Source: Pterobdella sp. o SKG-2022 (Eukaryota; Annelida; Clitellata; Hirudinida; Piscicolidae). Taken from it: a stretch of 64,000 bases of DNA. Below the pieces are notes generated by a model. That model was given only the letters and a program-made list of their open reading frames with translations, searched no databases and was not told where the DNA came from. A program made the translations under genes and the position numbers. Where the stretch lies: positions 499,456-563,455 of the forward strand of contig OZ038323.1 in the NCBI GenBank assembly GCA_964035795.1. Direction: 5' to 3'. Shown here in pieces: positions 24,101-33,880 of the stretch (positions are counted from its first letter, which is position 1; every line of letters begins with the position of its first letter).

Positions 24101-27100
24101 ACCTCATTACAAACGCTTTACTCGCATCAGACCGCAAAAACATTCCCAAAGGAACAATAAAACCCACCCATACTTCACTCCCCAAAAACATCACCACACT
24201 AGAAACCACGTCAGAGCCCTTAATAACAAAGATCCCTCACTACCTACACTCAACCAACACATCACCCACCTTATCCAACAACACAAAAACAATAATGGGA
24301 AGAGCATCTAAAAGCCGACTGGGATCACAAGAGAAAATCCCACGTCCCATGGTCCACCAATAAAATTATCACCCACAACAACAAAACAGCCCACAGACAC
24401 AAAAAGCCAACACACTAAACAAATACTTCAAATCAACCACAAAACACTCCTCCAACCCCACTTACAGAATAATAAACTCACCAAATCACTCACATCTACC
24501 CCAATAACAATCACTGAAACAGGAACCACTCATGCAATAAAACAATCCAAAAACAACAATTCCACAGGACCCGATATAAACATCAAACACCTAGGACCCA
24601 TGGCCATCAAACACTTAACTAATCTCTACAACGTCATAATCAACACAAACACCATACCCCAAATATGGAAAACCTCCAAAATCATCCCCATTGCCAAACC
24701 CAACAAAAACCTTTCTCTCTCCTTCTCATACAGACCAATAGCCTTATTCTCTCCATAGCAAAAACTCTAGAAAAAATCATCCTCCCACACATCACTAATA
24801 TAACCCTCCCGACACATCAACATGGCTTCAGACCTGCACACTCCACCACCACAGCCCTACATCAAATCAATAACACCATACTCACTGGTTTCAATAAAAA
24901 AAACTCATAGAACAATCTTCTGCGCTCTCGACATGACCAAAGCTTTTGACACAGTCAACGTGCACCAACTCATCCACAAAATACAAAACACCCAAACACC
25001 TACAACCATAACAAATTCTTAGCCAACTACCTGAAAAGCCGCCAACAATATACCACATACAACATCCAAACACACAAACATCAAAGCAGGTGTTCCCCAA
25101 GGGGGCGTCCTATCACCCACACCATTCAACATATACCTCTCAGACATACCGCTCCCCAAAATCAACTCACTCAACCTCATCACCTATGCAGACGACATCA
25201 CCATAACATCATCCCACTCCAAAACCAACACAGCCATCTAGAACATTCTTCCATATCTTGAAGAAATACACACATGGGCCCACAATAACAACCTACAAAT
25301 CAACCCTACCAAAACCACATCAACTCTCATGACCCCCGACCCTTCAGAATATAACAAACCACTGAACATCCACATCAAGAACACTCCCATTCCCACCACC
25401 TCCAACCCTACCATCCTTGGCTTAACTTTTGACCCCAAACTTAAATTCTCCACCCACACAGACAACACCATCACAAAAGCAAAACAAACACTCAATCTCT
25501 TAAAACTCCTCACATCAACACACTGGGAAAAAGCAAAGAAACATTCATCACCACATACAAAACATTACTCCTTCCCATCATCGGATACGCCAACACCATC
25601 TGGTTACCCATCATCTCATCCACCTCCCTCAACAAACTCCAAAAAATCCAAAACGCAGCCCTGAGAACAATCACTGGCTGCACCCTAGACACCAACACCC
25701 AACACCTCCACTCAGAAACCAAATCCTCCCACTTCAAAACCACCTCAAACTTCACGCATCACAACTCATACAAAAAGCCTCCCACTCCACTCATCTCCTA
25801 CACCCACTCACCACACAAGAAGCCCACCCTAGCTACCAAAAACTATCCACATTCAACAACAACATCAACTACACCCTAAACATACACCCAACACCTCCAC
25901 TCAGAAACCAAATCCTCCCACTCCAAAACCATTCAACAACATCAACTACACCCTAAACATACCCTTCTGCCAGAACACCTCTCACACACAAATTAGAAAC
26001 AACATGAAACCAATACACACAAAAATAGTTCATGACTACATATCATCCACTCACAATAAAATCCTCAGCAAGCAACCCCCACCCATTGATGAATTAAAAA
26101 CCACCCTAGACCACCACACTCGCCGCACCCTCGCCCAACTCAGATCAAACAAATCGTCCTTCATCCTCTCATACCTCAACAAAATTTCACCTTCATGCCC
26201 ACTCTGCCATACACACCTTCATGACATCCTTCACCTCTTCACCTGCCCCAAAATAAGAACCGAGAGTCTGTGGACCGACTCCGTGAGAGCGGCTGAGCTC
26301 CTCGACCACTAGACGCTTTTGATGGGGGCATGAGAAGCACCCAACAGGACTAGGGTGCTCGGGATAAAAAAAAAAACAAACATTATCAAGTGACACCATA
26401 GTGCTTGTTTCTATTATATTGCTTTCCGGCTATTATACTTCAACTTTAATCGATAGGTTAGGTTTAAAAGAAACTTTAGCTGAAGCTAGCGGTGCGAGAT
26501 GGTTAGGTCATGTGATGAGGAGGGATGAGGGGAATGTTTTAAGAAAAGCACTCACTTTTGAAATTGATGGTTTAAAAAAGAAAAGCAGGCCAAAATTTAA
26601 GTTAAAAAACAAAATAGTTTCAGAAATTAGTGAAGTTGGCTTGAAAGAGAAAGATACATTTGATAGGAAGAAATGGAGATTAGGAATATTTAAAATTGCA
26701 AAAATGTTTTGTAAATGGAGTAAATCTGGCCGCCCTCAGTATAGTAGGGGTTAAACCAGATTTAAAATCTTGATATTTATCTATCACAAGTGCTTCAGTA
26801 CTATATGATCGCTGTGATTGCAGGTGAGTAGAAGGGCAACTGACTTTCCAAAAGCCCGAGAGCATTCAAGCGGTGTAAAGGACATCACTGTGTGGTGCTC
26901 CAATGATTACCTGGGCATGAGTTGGCATCCCAAAGTGCAACAGGCTGTCAAGTGGGTGCATTTCATTTTATCATTTAACAAATTTTAAACAATAACTTTG
27001 TGAAAACAGGAATGCAGTAGACTTGCACGGGGTAGGTGCTGGAGGAACACGCAATATCTCAGGAAACTCTCCATACCATGAGCAGCTGGAGCAGCAATTG

Positions 27101-28711
27101 GCAGAGATCCACCAGAAGGAAGCTGCCCTTCTCTTCACCTCGTGCTATGTTGCCAATGACACCACTCTCTTCACCCTTGCCAAGCTGCTGCCGGGTTGGT
27201 TTTAATGCTTAGGTGACATGATGATTTATGAGACCACATCTTCAGGATGCCAGATTTTCAGTGATAGTGGAAACCACGCATCAATGATCCAGGGAATCAG
27301 GAATTCTGGTAACTTTCCAATATTTTGATAGCATTAAAATGCATTATGGAGTATTGAACTGCAGGAGTGCCAAAGCATGTGTTCAGACACAACGACCCTG
27401 AGCACTTGGAGAGCCTTCTCAGTCGTGTGGACCCCTCCATCCCAAAAATCGTCGCCTTCGAGACTGTTCATTCCATGACAGGTAACCACTGTGAATAATC
27501 AAAAATGATCTTTTTAAACCCCATTAACCAAAATTTTTAAATTTCAAATGGTTACATTAAATACAGGCTCAATCTGTCCCTTGGAAAAATTGTGTGCAAT
27601 ATCCAAAAAGTATGGAGCACTGACGTTCATAGATGAGGTGCATGCGGTGGGATTGTATGGGCACCATGGTGCGGGAGTGGGTGAAAGAGATGGCTTGCTG
27701 CATCAGATGGATGTGATCAGTGGCACTCTTGGTACGTTTCATAACACTCTTTTATTTGTCCATCTTTTCTTATAAAATCATTTCGCTAAATATCAACTTA
27801 TCAACAAATTATGGTGACCAGGCAAGGCGTTCGGTAACGTGGGAGGGTACATAGCAGCTTCAAGCAACTTGGTGGACATGGTGCGTTCCTACGGCGCAGG
27901 TTTTATTTTCACCACCTCTCTGCCACCCACAGTTCTTTATGGCACCATGGCTTCCATTGACGTGAGTACCTCTTATGTACTTGAAGTTCTTGAATGTCAT
28001 CCAATCAACGACAAAGGTGTTGAAAAGTGAAGAGGGCAGGCAGTTGAGAGCCAAACATCAGGACAACGTGGCATATTTGCGCAAGAAACTTTTCGACTCA
28101 GGCCTGCCTGTGGTGCACTGTCCCTCCCACATCATCCCAGTGCAGGTTCATCCCGTCCTTCACTTGCTATCTCAGTTTGAAAAAATTTTTTGTATGATAG
28201 GTTGGTGATGCTAAATTGGTGGTTGATGCAGCCAATCAGTTGATGACCAAACATGGCATGTACCTGCAGCCAATCAACTACCCCACTGTGCCGAGGGGGG
28301 AGGAGCTTCTGAGGATTGCTCCCACTCCACATCACACGGTCAGTCAAGTCTTGATCATTTATTTGTTGATATTCAAAAGTGAGAGACAAATGTGCCTCAT
28401 CAGTAATAAATTTTCACAAATTTTAGCCTTATCATAAGTCTTCTGATAAAGATAAAATTTGTGTTGTTTCAATAAATGTATCGAAATCTCATGTGAAATT
28501 TGGAAGTTTTACTTGGCAGGAGGCCATGATGGACTTGTTCGTAGAGGCCATTGTCGACGTGTGGAACTTCATAGGACTTCCTTACTGCAACCACAAGTCA
28601 TCTCTGTGCAACAATTGTGAAAAACCCCTCAACTATGAGTCGATCAATGCAGTGGTCAGAGGGGGGCAGTCATGCGATGGCACCCAGTGTGGTGGCTTTC
28701 TGAAGGCGTGA
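21102..28711 (+). CDS. ALAS: 5-aminolevulinate synthase, mitochondrial, 12 coding exons, complete
   Basis: Exons: 21102-21240, 21296-21340, 22027-22205, 26824-26951, 27010-27194, 27246-27308, 27365-27481, 27567-27731, 27822-27961, 28017-28145, 28201-28338, 28520-28711 (TGA). Phases chain without error to 539 residues, normal for animal ALAS. The enzyme condenses glycine and succinyl-CoA in the mitochondrial matrix, the first step of haem synthesis, using PLP. Landmarks: [86 protein letters not shown], then SGTLGKAFG with the PLP lysine at about residue 342. The N-terminus is presequence-like and carries two Cys-Pro haem-regulatory-type motifs (residues 7-8 and 32-33), as in vertebrate ALAS. 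The cysteine-rich tail ([15 protein letters not shown]) replaces the usual vertebrate end. An acceptor just before the ATG implies an untranslated first exon. AATAAA is at 28939. The 4.6-kb third intron holds the transposon nest. Confidence 0.97.
21505..21685 (-). mobile_element. tRNA-Ile-like SINE, antisense, in ALAS intron 2
   Basis: The order is tail (ATGTAATGAGGTATTTATAA, AAGCGCTTTTCCTTATAG), body (GTAGTGAAAACACACTGC, AACAGGTGCTAATTG), then tRNA head (GGGATCAAACCTGG, CTAGTCTAATGCTCTA, TGAGCTATATG). The copy is moderately diverged. The rest of this intron (21686-22026) is AT-rich with nothing recognised. Confidence 0.85.
22750..26450. mobile_element. Small inverted-repeat element interrupted by LINE copy 2
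   Basis: AATAGAAACAAACACTATGG (about 22761-22780) is matched in inverted orientation by CCATAGTGCTTGTTTCTATT (about 26396-26415). TTAATTGATAG and TTAATCGATAG occur outside them and may be a target duplication. Between them lie about 60 bases of non-coding sequence plus the later LINE insertion. This is read as a MITE-like element that entered the RTE fragment first. The outer borders are uncertain. Confidence 0.5.
22841..26379 (+). mobile_element. CR1/L2-like non-LTR retrotransposon with 2A-like motif (copy 2, near full length)
   Basis: The direct repeats ACATTATCGAGTG (22828-22840) and ACATTATCAAGTG (26380-26392) flank it with one mismatch, and an A-tract precedes the second. Near the 5' end [13 protein letters not shown] (core at 23022-23048) is a canonical 2A-like ribosome-skipping motif. 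A PHD/knuckle-like stretch follows ([28 protein letters not shown]) with some cysteines lost. Next come an endonuclease-like segment (TGDFNAHS near 23726, [10 protein letters not shown] near 23935) and RT blocks (SYRPIALFS near 24730, [16 protein letters not shown] near 24820, [14 protein letters not shown] near 24935, TYADDIT near 25185). The coding strand is very rich in A and C. Many frameshifts make it inactive. Confidence 0.9.
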
Positions 28712-29040
28712 CCAGCGTGCTGTTGTTCTTAGAAGTTTCATCATTTCATTGCTTCAACCTTTAATTAATTAATTTTTTTCAAGCTTTTCTGGCATTCATA
28801 CTGGTTCTGTAACTTTCGATATATTCGAAATTTCCGTTTCTTTGAATCTTTATCCTCCATTTTTCCAGTTTCTTTATAACTAATTTACTAATGATTCATG
28901 AGAAAGTTGAAGTTATGAAAAATTTATTTTTTTTAAACAATAAATGTATCTAGTTTCCTCATTTTGAAGATTATGAAAATCAAAAAATGAAAAAGTTAAA
29001 ATGCCCAAGTGCTTGGACCAACTAAGTGTTGTATACGCTG
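28712..29040. other. ALAS 3' untranslated region and flank
   Basis: AT-rich sequence directly after the ALAS stop. AATAAA at 28939-28944 is a likely polyadenylation signal. No other feature is seen. Confidence 0.6.
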
Positions 29041-30850
29041 AGTGACTTATAATATAATGAGTTACTTATACAGCGCCTTTTACGCATCGTTCAGAGGCGC
29101 TTTGCTATGAAGAAGGTTTTTTAAGTTACTAATAAAAATAAGATAGAGTGAAGATTTAAGATTAGGAGGAAGAAAGTTTCAGAGAAGTGGATCAGAAAAA
29201 GAAAAAGCAGTTCTAGTGTAGGAATGAGAGGGAGAGATAATGAAGAGCTGAGAGCGAGTAAGGACCGTAGGCCAGCACGCTTAGAAGGTAGTAAGGTTAG
29301 AAAGATAGAAAAGTGAAGTAGAATAAGGAATTTTATTCATGAAAAAACAAATTTTGAAGGAAAAGTGAAGAGGTAGCAGGTGAAGATCGACAAGAGATGA
29401 TTTTAGGAGTATGAGAGACCAGGTGTGCAGCAAAATTGAAAGCTTTAGTTAGAGGGTAGAGTAGATTTAGGAAAATTAAAGTACAAAGTGTTGCAGTAAT
29501 TAAGTCGGGAGAGAACAAGTGAGCAGAAATAAATCTTAAGAGAGGCATTATCGAGATAAGAAGAGATCTGTCTGATGCGACGTAGTTGAAAATAACAAGA
29601 AGAAACAACAGTAAGAATTTGAAGATTTAAAGAAGAAAGCCAAGACAACGAATAGTGGAAGAGGGATAGATAGTACGGTCAGAGATCGTAATGGGAAGGA
29701 GAGAGGAAAGAAAAGATTTGGACTTAGAAAGATTTAGTTTAAGATGCATGGGATCACTCCATGAAAGAATAGAAGAGAGACAGAGACTAAGCTTTTCAAG
29801 AGTAGAAGAAAGGGGAGAGGAAAAGAAGAGAAGATATAGGTGTCGTCAGCAAAAAGCTGTCTTTGAAAAGAAAAAGATTCAATAAGACAAAGGAGATAAG
29901 AGGTATAAAGAATAAAGAGAAAAGGCCCGAGAACAGATCTCTGAAGAACACCAAAAGGAACAGAGATAAAAGAAAAAAAGTTAATAGAAACAGTGGAAAA
30001 ACGGTTAGAAAGATAGGAGGTAAGCCAGAGAAGTGAGAAGCCGGAAATACCAAAAGAGGAGTTAAGATGCTGAAGTAAAAGTGAGTGGTCAACATTATCA
30101 AAAGCAGAAGTGGAGTCAAGAGAAAGGAGAAGGGAAAGCTTGCCAGAGTCGTAAGCTAGAAAAACATCATAAGAGATTTTTAGAAGGCAGGTTTCAGCAG
30201 AGTGTGAGGGTTGAAAGCCAGATTGGGTAGGGGGAAGAAGATTGTTAGAAAAAAGAAAGTTTGAAAGTTGGAGTTTTTCAAGAATTTTGGAAAGAAAAGA
30301 AAGGTTAGAAATAGGACGGTAGTTGGAGATGATAGGATTCAATACTGGAGTAACGATAGATGATTTAAAAAAGGTGGGAAGTTTAGAAGTAGCTAGAGAA
30401 AGGTTCATAAGATTGAGAATGATGGAATAGAAGAAGAAGGAGAGATCATTAAGAATTTTGGGGGGAATTAGATCGAGGGAGCAGGAAGATGAAGATACAG
30501 ATTTGATGATCGTAATGAGGTCTGTGAAGGTGATGGGTGAAAAGTGAGAAAGAGGCAGAAGAAGAAGCTGGAGGAGTGTGAGATGATGAGCTATAAGTTC
30601 TAATGAAAAGAATCTTGATGTGGAAATAAGCATGAAAATCATAAGAAGAAAAAGCAGGAGGAGGGGATTGTTTGGAAAGAATGCGATTGAGATTTTTCCA
30701 ACGAGATGAAGAAGAGGAAACAGAGTTGCTGGAAGAAATAAGAAAATTTGAGTGTTTGGAGTGGAGAGCGATAGGTTGATAGGTGAAAAAACTGAAGAAC
30801 ATGAGAAGAAGAAGAGGGTGAGGAACGATAAAAACGTTCAAGCTTGCGTA
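29041..30850 (-). mobile_element. L2/Rex-like (CR1-group) LINE, 5' truncated
   Basis: The minus strand encodes an RT: SSSCSLDLIPPKILNDLSFF, VTPVLNPIISNYRPISNLSF, LSKILEKLQLSNFL, QSGFQPSHSAETCLLKISYD, LSLDSTSAFDNVDHSLLLQH, FGVLQRSVLGPFLFILYTSY and LFADDTYIFSSF, with few interruptions over about 300 residues. FADD replaces YADD, as is common in this group. Downstream, from 29700 down to 29300, come remnants of the C-terminal region (LSRLNYCNTLYFNFP). The 3' end near 29110-29041 has a hairpin (GCGCCT...AGGCGC) and an AT-rich ATTATATTATAA tail. The + strand is purine-rich. The copy has lost its endonuclease. Confidence 0.85.
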
Positions 30851-30944
30851 AAGTACGTTTGGATGGGTTTATATGCCGGTTGAGAAGGTCTATATGCTGG
30901 TTGAGAGAAGTTTATATGCTGGTTGAGATGCTAGTTTCATCACA

Positions 30945-31085
30945 GAAATCAAATCAAATCAATGACGAGTGTCTTTCTAGTCTCATCAACTTCAGGAGTT
31001 TCTAGACCACTGAGTATTATGAACTTTGAATGCAATTTAATTTAATATAAGTTTTCTTAGATATGACAATTTAAAAAAAATATGC
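30945..31085 (+). repeat. Short dispersed repeat (SINE-like), plus orientation
   Basis: AATCAAATCAATGACGAGTG, CTAGACCACTGAGTATTATG and TTTGAATGCAATTTAAT match the inverted copy at 14555-14665. It lacks a recognisable tRNA head. Bases 31086-31339 that follow are AT-rich with nothing recognised. Confidence 0.6.
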
Positions 31086-31339
31086 AAGTATAACTAAATA
31101 AACAAGATTACTAGTTACAACAAGTTAACTAAGATTATATGAAAAATAAGTCTGTTAATTGAAACAAAAGCAACCTTAATAATACTTATATAAATGAAAT
31201 TTAGAAAACTGAGTTGGTTTTATGACTGCATAAAAATAATTAAATCTGTGATAATAAACAAAAAAATAAATATAGATGGAACTTCAAATAAAATATTTTG
31301 AGCAATCAAATGTTAATTTTAGACAAAATTTGAACAACT

Positions 31340-31790
31340 TCATTGTCTTCATCTTTTTTCTTCAATGGGACTTCCACATCATCACAGTTGAAACCAGAAA
31401 TTGCTCATCTTTTTCTTTATTGTTACATTTTTTGATATTAATTAAGTGATGATATTTTATTTTTTATCTTTTATAGAATTTCCATCCAAGTAATGCCAGC
31501 CTTTATTACTCCCAAAAAACCATGAAGTGTTTATCTTTGTTGTATAAGATGAAGTTGTTGATGTTCACAATTTATCTTCCTATGTAAAGCAAAAAATCCG
31601 AAATCCGTAGTTCTTGTGTGTTATTGTACTAAGTTATTGAATTTTGAAATAAAATTGCGAAATTAGTTTAAATAATAATATTTTGACATTTTAAACTGAA
31701 TTATGCAGTTTTTAAGTATAAAAATCGACTATTCGAGGCGCCATTATAACTTCGACAAGCCACCTTCGATTGGCGCCAAAAAATTTATAA
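31340..31790 (+). repeat. About 450-base dispersed repeat, copy 1
   Basis: It is nearly identical in long blocks to 59660-60118: TTCTTCAATGGGACTTCCAC, CCAGAAATTGCTCATC, AGAATTTCCATCCAAGTAAT, AAAGCAAAAAATCCGAAATC and TTGGCGCCAAAAAA at the end. Two GGCGCC palindromes lie about 40 bases apart near its end. No coding potential is seen. The high similarity of the copies implies recent spread. Confidence 0.85.
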
Positions 31791-31885
31791 AGATGATGAT
31801 AATAATAATAATGAAAATGGGGGTAATAAAAATAAAAATAATAACAATAATAATTATGCTAATAATAAGAATAATATTATCGGTA

Positions 31886-33744
31886 TTAACCCGTTTGTGC
31901 CCAAAATGCTAATGCCAGTAATTTTCAATGGAACTTCTGTTCCTACTTTAAAATAACCTCACATGAACACCAAAAAAAACAGATTTTAATTTTGACAAAA
32001 AATAAGCGAGATACAGGGTGATCTCATATGAGATCAATGGGCACAAGTGTTAGCAAATGGGCTTTAAACGCTTAGCATTAAAAAGAGTAGTTTGAAGATT
32101 TCAATTCACTTCAATTTTATTTTTTTAAACAAAATATAAAAATATTTCAAATTCATACATTTAAAGGTAATTGAAATTTTCAAAAAGTTCTAAAAAAATA
32201 TTTTTTCTTCAAAATTATTAATGATTTTTCACTGTTCTAATATTCAAATAACAGAAAACGAAATTTCACATATAATAACAGAAAAACTCATCAAATTTTT
32301 TGAAAATAAAAATTCTCATTCTTATCTAAGATTAAGATATGAATAAATCCAAGCTACGCTCAAAGTAACCGTGCATTTTTCCAAAATGTCCGTGGTATAG
32401 TGGTGCATGGCTTGTTTTGGCAACTTCTTTGTTCATTTTTATTTATTGAATATGTCTTTGAAGATTGAAACAGGCATCATTAAGAGTTTGTGGAGGCCTT
32501 GAACATTGGTATCTTTTGCTTTTTTGTTGCCTAAATGCAGAGTTTTTGAAGTAGGATCAAATCAATTACTCGGATAATTGCTTTACTAAATGTAAGCAAA
32601 TCCGTTTTTGAGCTTACGTATCACTTTCCTCGTCTGACCAGCTATATATTATTTAAAAGTTTATTAATGTCATATTCAGTGTTCTTCACCCATATTTGAG
32701 CCATATATGCTTTGAATATTTTAGGGCGTGGAATTAAACCTTTGGTTATAATTCCTTTTTCCAACGAGTTTCTTCATGTATAAGTTCAGCTGTAGGATAA
32801 TTTGTTCCACTGTCCACCTTATACCCACCTCACTATTAGACTTTCCTCTTTGATATTGAAACTAGCTGTGACCGCCTTTTTTTTGCTTATTCATTGTTTT
32901 TTTGTCGGTCAAAGGGCCTTTTCTTAACCTGTTATCTCGTAACTTCCCCTGTTGCTCAAAATCCAAAACTTTCCAGATGAATCAATAATGGATAACTTGG
33001 AAAAAAAGGTAGTGCGATTGGATTCCTTCTACCGCATTCAACATATTCAGAACAACTTGTGATCCTAGTTGTAGGTCTTTCCGTTGGTCTGTTAAGCTTT
33101 TACCACAATACAGCTCAAAGTTAGAGCAATAGCTTGAAGAACCGCACAATGCCCAAAATTTGTAGCCAAATCTACTTGGCTTGCTCCTAATAAACTGAGG
33201 GCGCGATGTCCAAAATATTTTATGAAAGTTTCTATCACTCAATTATAAAAATAAACTCATATTTTAAAAAAATTATTTTCATTATTTATTTTTTGTAATA
33301 TTCTGCTTTTAAAATTCAAATTCCACTAATTATAATGTATTTTCTGTAAAACGCCCATTTGTTAACACTTGTGCCGATTGATCTCATATGAGATCAGTAA
33401 ATTTTAATGCCTTTTATTCTGTTAATTTTACATTAATCTCAAGTTTTAAAGTTTTATAGTATTAATTAAAGATAAATTCAACATATTTCCTTTTGCTTCA
33501 TCATAATCATAAAATATTATGCCTTAATTGAATGTTTTTCAATAAACGTCCGTCAAAGTGAAATTTGGGCAACTTTATATCATGAAGTACAAATGGAAAC
33601 TTCGAATAAAATTGTTTTAATACTGAAGATATAACCCTAATTAATAAAAAAAATAATTGGATTTTGAGAAAGTTTAACCAATAATTAGTCAAACTGTTAT
33701 ATGTGAGTGGTCTCATATGAGATCAATGGGCACAAACGGGTTAA
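31886..33744 (-). mobile_element. piggyBac-family DNA transposon remnant with intact ends
   Basis: The ends are TTAA plus CCCGTTTGTGCCCA (31886-31903) and TGGGCACAAACGGG plus TTAA (33727-33744), a perfect 14-base inverted repeat with the TTAA target duplication of piggyBac. Subterminal inverted copies of GATCTCATATGAGATC with AATGGGCACAAGTG lie near 32020-32050 and 33370-33396. The minus strand at 33240-32980 encodes a transposase fragment (FIRSKPSRFGYKFWALC, FELYCGKSLTD, LGSQVVLNMLNAVEG) typical of the domain after the first catalytic Asp. The rest is decayed by stops. It inserted into a TAA/GAT-type microsatellite. Confidence 0.9.
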
Positions 33745-33880
33745 TGGTAACAATGATGATGATGATGATGTTGATGGTGATAATAAAAATATTTTTTAGT
33801 GATAATAATTACAGAATTAATAGTAGAAATAATCATAATGATATTAATAATAGTAATAATAATAATGTTGATAAAAACAA
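33745..33880 (+). repeat. Degenerate GAT/TAA microsatellite
   Basis: Repeats of GATGATGAT and AATAATAAT with point changes continue the tract left of the piggyBac (31790-31885). They precede the R4/Dong-like element. Confidence 0.8.

Larger units (their letters stand above)
22270..26756 (+). mobile_element. RTE-type LINE 3' fragment, split by later insertions
   Basis: The left part, 22270-22765, encodes a knuckle ([22 protein letters not shown]) followed by [37 protein letters not shown] and [10 protein letters not shown] after a frameshift. The right part, 26440-26756, continues with [36 protein letters not shown] and [19 protein letters not shown]. These are the post-YADD and thumb/tail regions of RTE elements. 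The two halves resume at LIDR after removal of about 3.7 kb. It is of the same general family as 13690-14330. It lies in sense within ALAS intron 3. Confidence 0.85.

Noticed and set aside
27023..27245. Premature stop in ALAS after LLPG
   Set aside because: The stop lies in a 51-base intron (27195-27245); splicing restores [11 protein letters not shown].
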